Shown here one piece after another: positions 4,783-7,555 of a DNA stretch of 7,555 nucleotides. Source of the DNA: an uncultured Bacillota bacterium. GTDB taxonomy: Bacteria; Bacillota; Clostridia; Peptostreptococcales; Anaerovoracaceae. Position numbers and translations under genes: made by a program. The stretch spans positions 1 to 7,555 of the forward strand of contig CABQMM010000057.1 of NCBI GenBank assembly GCA_902465215.1, written 5' to 3'. The notes under the pieces were generated by a model. The model was not told where the DNA came from, made no database searches, and worked only from the letters and a program-made list of their open reading frames with translations. Positions within the stretch are counted from its first letter, which is position 1. Each line of letters starts with the position of its first letter.

Positions 4783-6123
4783 TTAATCGTTCCCTTTACC
4801 CGAAATGCGGAAATACAGCCCAATAGCCAACAGCAGAGACAGTACATCCGCCACAGGCTGCGCCCAGATCAATCCTTTTTCGTGGAAGATTGCGCCGAGG
4901 ATAAACATAGACGGAATGTAGATCAGCCCCTGACGGGAGATATTGACGATCAGGGATTCCGTCGCCGCGCCGCGGGCTTGCAGCGCATTGGTCAGCACAT
5001 AGAATACGCCAAACAGGAAACTGGTGCAAAGGAGAATATGGGCAAAGGAAACGCCATAGTCATACGCAGCCGCATCCGTGAGGAATACGCTGACAATCTG
5101 CCCGGTAAAGAGGTAGCAGAGCAGGGTCAATACGGTGCTGAGGGAAAGGGCAAATATCAGCGAGAATTTGAGGACACTTCTGTACCGCTCCCGGTTTTTC
5201 GCACCGACACAATAGCCAAGCAGCGGCTGAACCCCCTGCCCAAGTCCGATACAGACCATGCCGGTCATCATTGTGACTTTCATGGCAACGCCCACACCGG
5301 CTACCGCCATGTCGCCGTATTTTGCCATCTGACCGTTCATGATGATACTGGAAAGACTCATCAAAAGATTTCCCAAGGCAGCAGGCACGCCGATAGCGAG
5401 AACGCCGGAGGCAGTCTTTTCCTTCATGGAAAAGTCCTTGAGACTGATGCTGAGGGAAGACGAGCCTTTCAAGAAGTAGACAATGTAATATCCCGCGCCC
5501 ACCACATTTCCGATGACGGTTGCAATGGCTGCACCGGCAATGTTCCAGCCAAACACAAGGATCATAATGGGGTCAAGAATCACATTCAGCAGATTGCCGA
5601 TGAGCTGACCCATCATCGCCTTGCCGGACTGTCCCTCGGCACGGATGACATTGGAGTAGCAGTTGGCGACCAACACAAACGGACCGGAGCAGCTTACAAT
5701 CGTCAGATAGATTCTCGCATAATCCCACGTTTCCGCGCTTGCACCGATCAGAGCAAGAATCTGATCTATGAAAATCAGGAACAGCACAGACATCAGCACC
5801 CCGACAGCAACACAGCTCCACATACAGAATGAGCAGACCTTTTTTGCGTAGTCTCTCCGCCCCTCGCCCAAGGCGCGAGAAATCACCGATGTGCCGCCGA
5901 TACCAAACACCGTTCCCACGGACATGAACAGCAGAAAAACCGGCGTGGCAAGGGAGACTGCCGCCACTTGCAGATCGTCATGGGTCTGCCCGATGAAAAA
6001 GGTGTCAGCCAGATTGTAGATCAGCACCATGAGCATCGCCGCCATTGCAGGAAGCGCGTTTTGTAAAACCGCTTTGCGAATCGGTGCTTTCGCAAAGACT
6101 TCCATTGATTTATTATCTTCCAT
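4783..6123 (-). CDS. MATE-family multidrug efflux transporter (MepA-like)
   Basis: This 446-residue polytopic inner-membrane protein has the length and two-fold repeat of MATE exporters, about 12 membrane helices in two six-helix halves. The halves start with similar segments: ALPAMAAMLMVLIYNLADTF (TM1, with Asp40) and, about 220 residues later, GVPAALGNLLMSLSSIIMNG. Family features include NLADTFFIGQ, FGIGGTSVISRALGEGRR after TM2 and GLGQGVQPLLGYCVGAKNRER. MATE proteins export cationic drugs using Na+ or H+ gradients; the substrate here is unknown. The ATG at 6121-6123 is used because GGAGG (6129-6133) is 5 nt upstream; a TTG four codons earlier overlaps that site. The marR-like gene immediately upstream suggests repressor-controlled drug efflux, as in mepR-mepA. 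Confidence 0.93.
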   Translation of the reverse strand: MEDNKSMEVFAKAPIRKAVLQNALPAMAAMLMVLIYNLADTFFIGQTHDDLQVAAVSLATPVFLLFMSVGTVFGIGGTSVISRALGEGRRDYAKKVCSFCMWSCVAVGVLMSVLFLIFIDQILALIGASAETWDYARIYLTIVSCSGPFVLVANCYSNVIRAEGQSGKAMMGQLIGNLLNVILDPIMILVFGWNIAGAAIATVIGNVVGAGYYIVYFLKGSSSLSISLKDFSMKEKTASGVLAIGVPAALGNLLMSLSSIIMNGQMAKYGDMAVAGVGVAMKVTMMTGMVCIGLGQGVQPLLGYCVGAKNRERYRSVLKFSLIFALSLSTVLTLLCYLFTGQIVSVFLTDAAAYDYGVSFAHILLCTSFLFGVFYVLTNALQARGAATESLIVNISRQGLIYIPSMFILGAIFHEKGLIWAQPVADVLSLLLAIGLYFRISGKGND

Positions 6124-6136
6124 AATGTCCTCCAAT

Positions 6137-6156
6137 TATAATAGCACGCTATCATT
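6137..6156. promoter_or_regulatory. Operator-like dyad ahead of the MATE gene
   Basis: The sequence TATAATAGC-AC-GCTATCATT is an inverted repeat and matches the dyad upstream of the marR gene at 16 of 19 positions (6138-6156 against 6647-6665). It lies a few bases before the MATE ribosome binding site. No good -35 is seen and transcription from the local TATTAT would start at the ribosome binding site, so a roadblock or weak internal promoter role is more likely than a strong promoter. Confidence 0.6.
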
Positions 6157-6163
6157 TTGCTTT

Positions 6164-6190
6164 GAGCGAAACCCGCCTCGCTCGGCGGGT
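6164..6190 (-). promoter_or_regulatory. Alternative hairpins in the marR-MATE junction
   Basis: Just after the marR stop, the minus strand reads ACCCGCC-GAGCGA-GGCGGGT-T-TCGCTC. The 7-bp hairpin ACCCGCC/GGCGGGT has a loop, GAGCGA, that is fully complementary to the TCGCTC one base downstream. The two stems exclude each other, or could form a strained pseudoknot. No U-run follows, so it is not an ordinary terminator; it may protect the RNA end or modulate read-through into the MATE gene. Confidence 0.5.
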
Positions 6191-6192
6191 AT

Positions 6193-6618
6193 TCACTTCA
6201 TATTTTCTGCGGCTCTTGCTAAAAGCTGATTGAATATGGCTTTCTCCTCCTCGGAAAATCCGTGCAGCAGCATTTGCTCTGCTTCTTCCATGAATCCGGC
6301 TGCTTCCCGGCAGCAGGCTTCTCCGGTGGGTGTGATATGTACCACTTTGATCCGCTTGTCAGAAGTATCTCCTAACGTCTCCACGAAACCTTTTTGCTCC
6401 AAACGAGAGATGATTCCAGCCACGGTAGACTGCGCGACACAGAATCTTCGTTCCAGCTCCTTCATGGAACGTTGCTTTTTTTCGGCTTCTTGCAGTTCCA
6501 TCAAAACTGCAACCTGCATCATTGTCAGGTCTTTTCCTCGCAAGGTGTTATTCGCTTGCTTTTCCAGTCGGTCATGCAACAATTTAATAAGTTGTCCAGC
6601 GGGGATTGTATTTGTCAA
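6193..6618 (-). CDS. MarR-family transcriptional regulator, likely repressor of the MATE operon
   Basis: This 141-residue winged-helix protein is a usual MarR/MepR length. The start is a TTG at 6616-6618, 7 nt after AGGAGG (6627-6632); a TTG six codons earlier overlaps that site and is rejected. Residues 50-77 are the helix-turn-helix (SMKELERRFCVAQSTVAGIISRLEQKG). The wing holds the family's D..D.R pattern in GDTSDKRIKVVHITPTGE (D84-R89). N- and C-terminal helices give the dimer interface. It lies 69 nt upstream of the MATE gene on the same strand, and near-identical dyads precede both genes, so autorepression with ligand-induced efflux is the natural model. The ligand is not known. Confidence 0.93.
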   Translation of the reverse strand: MTNTIPAGQLIKLLHDRLEKQANNTLRGKDLTMMQVAVLMELQEAEKKQRSMKELERRFCVAQSTVAGIISRLEQKGFVETLGDTSDKRIKVVHITPTGEACCREAAGFMEEAEQMLLHGFSEEEKAIFNQLLARAAENMK

Positions 6619-6645
6619 AAAATCGCCTCCTCTCAAATTTATAAT

Positions 6646-6675
6646 AATGATAGCACACTTTCATTCCGAAGTCAA
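6646..6675 (-). promoter_or_regulatory. marR promoter with overlapping operator
   Basis: On the minus strand TTGACT (6670-6675), 17 nt and TATCAT (6647-6652) form a good sigma-A promoter. The dyad AATGATAGC-N2-RCTWTCATT (6646-6665) covers the -10 and most of the spacer. The -35 overlaps the TGA stop of the gene upstream. Confidence 0.75.
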
Positions 6676-6947
6676 TAGCAGAATATCGATTTTAAAATTT
6701 GATCCGCAAGGATAAACTTTCCTTCGATTTTGTCCAGTTCCTCCGGTGTTGTTGCTGCGAGAATGTCCTGCTTTGCGTTCCACACAAAGTCATGCAAAAT
6801 ACAGATAGGATTCTTTTCATCATTAAGATTCATTTTATTCTCGTACCGCATATAATCGTCAATCTCTTCCTGAATTAAGAGGTCAGTAATAATATATTTC
6901 AGCACATCCTGAATATTTGTCTCAATTAAAAATTCTCTGTCACTCAC
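6672..6947 (-). CDS. Small acidic protein of unknown function, coupled to a DUF3990 remnant
   Basis: This 91-residue protein is not recognised. It has no signal peptide or membrane segment. The N-terminal part, REFLIETNIQDVLKYIITDL, reminds me of short proteins that accompany DUF3990 genes; the C-terminal half (AKQDILAATTPEELDKIEGKF) looks helical. The GTG start (6945-6947) overlaps the upstream TGA as GTGA, which argues for translational coupling; there is no good ribosome binding site of its own. Its stop lies in the -35 of the marR promoter. It is probably the last gene of a small toxin-type cassette and possibly an antitoxin or partner, which is inference from position only. Confidence 0.6.
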   Translation of the reverse strand: MSDREFLIETNIQDVLKYIITDLLIQEEIDDYMRYENKMNLNDEKNPICILHDFVWNAKQDILAATTPEELDKIEGKFILADQILKSIFCY

Positions 6948-7090
6948 TTAGGACACCAATCTTTCTTAAATGAGATATAGCCTGCCTTGAAGGTAGTCAG
7001 ATAAAAACCGCCGCCAAAATCCTTATAAGGTCTGCATTTGCTTAAATCAATTTCCATAATTTCAATATTTGATCCATGGTAAAGTATCAA
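6944..7090 (-). pseudogene. DUF3990-family gene, shortened (probable internal deletion)
   Basis: This 48-codon frame starts at TTG (7088-7090), 6 nt after GGAGGTGA (7097-7104). It encodes (M)ILYHGSNIEI, then DLSKCRPYKDFGGGFYLTT, which matches the N-terminal signature of DUF3990 proteins (YHGS ... DFG.GFYLT). Full members are about 150-180 residues and are discussed as ADP-ribosyltransferase-like. Here the family pattern breaks off after YLTT and continues FKAGYISFKKDWCPK to a stop, so most of the domain is missing. The end is joined to the next gene by a GTGA overlap. The start overlaps the stop of a preceding frame as TTGA. This fits an in-frame internal deletion that kept both operon junctions. 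The product is unlikely to be catalytically competent. Confidence 0.7.
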
Positions 7091-7143
7091 GAAAGCTCAC
7101 CTCCATGTCTCTGGCAAATGAGTGTAAGACTATCTACCGTCAC
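7087..7143 (-). pseudogene. Possible C-terminal tail of a DUF3791-like partner gene
   Basis: The frame just before the DUF3990 remnant reads VTVDSLTLICQRHGGELS and stops in a TTGA overlap with its start. DUF3791 genes often precede DUF3990 genes and end in a similar short acidic, HGG-type tail. In-frame sequence further upstream is interrupted by TAA, so only about 18 codons remain. Too short for a firm call. Confidence 0.3.
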
Positions 7144-7317
7144 ACCCCCTTATTCAAAGTTTTATACTGCTGTTTTAATAAATTAAAGTTTCTGCGTTAA
7201 CTTACATCATTTATTCGATCAAATTGAATTCTGCCCAAGATAATGGTATAAAGCTCTCACAGCTTATCGAAAGCGAACGGCTTCAGCATAGCCACGTGAG
7301 CAGTCGAGAAGCATTGT
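7144..7317. other. Intergenic stretch with short inverted repeats, no gene seen
   Basis: Together with flanking pieces, about 300 bp between the DUF3990 remnant and the zeta-like gene hold no convincing gene. There is an AT palindrome TTTAAT-AA-ATTAAA (7174-7187) and a 9-bp inverted repeat GCTTATCGA / TCGAGAAGC (7262-7270, 7304-7312) with one mismatch, enclosing a GGCT/AGCC hairpin (7279-7293). No promoter stands out. Confidence 0.5.
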
Positions 7318-7342
7318 AAAAAGAGACGACCCCTCGCCTCTT
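7318..7342 (-). terminator. Terminator of the zeta-like gene
   Basis: On the minus strand AAGAGGCGA-GGGG-TCGTCTCTT forms a 9-bp stem (one G-U pair) and is followed by Ts, about 59 nt after the stop of the partial gene to its right. Confidence 0.8.
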
Positions 7343-7400
7343 CGTATTCTTTATTCTGCAGTACATTTTGCTAGATGCCTTCTGGAAATTTGCATTTTCA

Positions 7401-7555
7401 CTATCTGTGCATAAGCTTTTCAATTTTGTCTTCAGGCCATAAGTCAGTTGAAAATGCTGATAGTATGTCTTTGTGTTTGCGAATTATGCGAAATGGTTCG
7501 ATCGTATTATCATAAACATGCATAATATCGCATAAGTTCAGTAGCTCTGGAATGT
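7401..7555 (-). CDS. C-terminal end of a probable zeta-toxin-like P-loop kinase (cut by window edge)
   Basis: Fifty residues are visible, beginning IPELLNLCDIMHVYDNTIEP and ending with DLWPEDKIEKLMHR before TAG at 7401-7403. The pattern 'cD.vhvYDN..' followed by a short basic stretch and a final W..e.I..L helix is typical of the C-terminus of zeta toxin/UNAG-kinase-like ATPases (Pfam zeta_toxin group) of about 190-220 residues. Zeta toxins phosphorylate UDP-N-acetylglucosamine and are neutralised by an epsilon-type partner; the P-loop and any antitoxin would lie outside the window, so neither can be checked. Coding is supported by an open, protein-like frame and a terminator directly downstream. 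Confidence 0.55.
   Translation of the reverse strand, partial: IPELLNLCDIMHVYDNTIEPFRIIRKHKDILSAFSTDLWPEDKIEKLMHR

Noticed and set aside
4777..5832. A 351-codon open frame on the plus strand
   Set aside because: It lies antisense to the MATE gene, its translation is rich in His, Gln and Asp without family features, and it lacks a credible ribosome binding site. It is a shadow of the exporter gene.

Overview
The window looks like chromosomal DNA of a low-to-mid GC Bacillota (Clostridia or Negativicutes type). The evidence is strong GGAGG ribosome binding sites, frequent TTG and GTG starts, a tRNA gene that encodes its CCA end, an feoA-feoA-feoB ferrous iron locus as in anaerobes, and a prmA-rsmE pair. 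The genus cannot be named from the sequence alone.

Left part (1-1453): a ferrous iron uptake operon runs leftward (feoA-like, feoA, then feoB cut by the window edge). It diverges from a short DtxR-family regulator whose visible metal ligands are of the iron (DtxR/IdeR) type. The divergent region holds a near-consensus promoter for feo and four GGTTAGC/GCTAACC-type palindromes spaced exactly 34 bp centre to centre, starting at the predicted feo transcription start and continuing into its leader. A fifth, degenerate copy overlies the regulator's own -10. This is a coherent iron-repression circuit with an unusual operator array.

Middle (1454-4388): prmA and rsmE (ribosomal protein L11 and 16S rRNA methyltransferases) run leftward. 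They converge on the regulator across a bidirectional terminator and diverge from a MerR/GyrI-type regulator. The MerR reading frame runs into the 5' end of a tRNA-Ser(GGA) gene and covers that gene's likely promoter.

tRNA region (4379-4711): tRNA-Ser and its terminator are followed by a 67% GC segment of about 140 bp that can fold into a multibranched structure. After it come a second copy of the tRNA 3' end (21 bp identical) and a second terminator that differs from the first by a compensatory base-pair change. This looks like an integration or duplication scar at a tRNA gene.

Right part (4712-7555), probably accessory: a MATE exporter with an upstream MarR regulator (a mepR-mepA-like pair), both carrying the same operator-like dyad. 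Next comes a decayed cassette of small overlapping genes: a possible DUF3791-like tail, a shortened DUF3990 gene and an unrecognised 91-residue protein, joined by TTGA and GTGA stop/start overlaps. Last is the C-terminal end of a probable zeta-toxin-like kinase with its own terminator. The right end therefore looks like toxin-type mobile cargo, while the left half is housekeeping.
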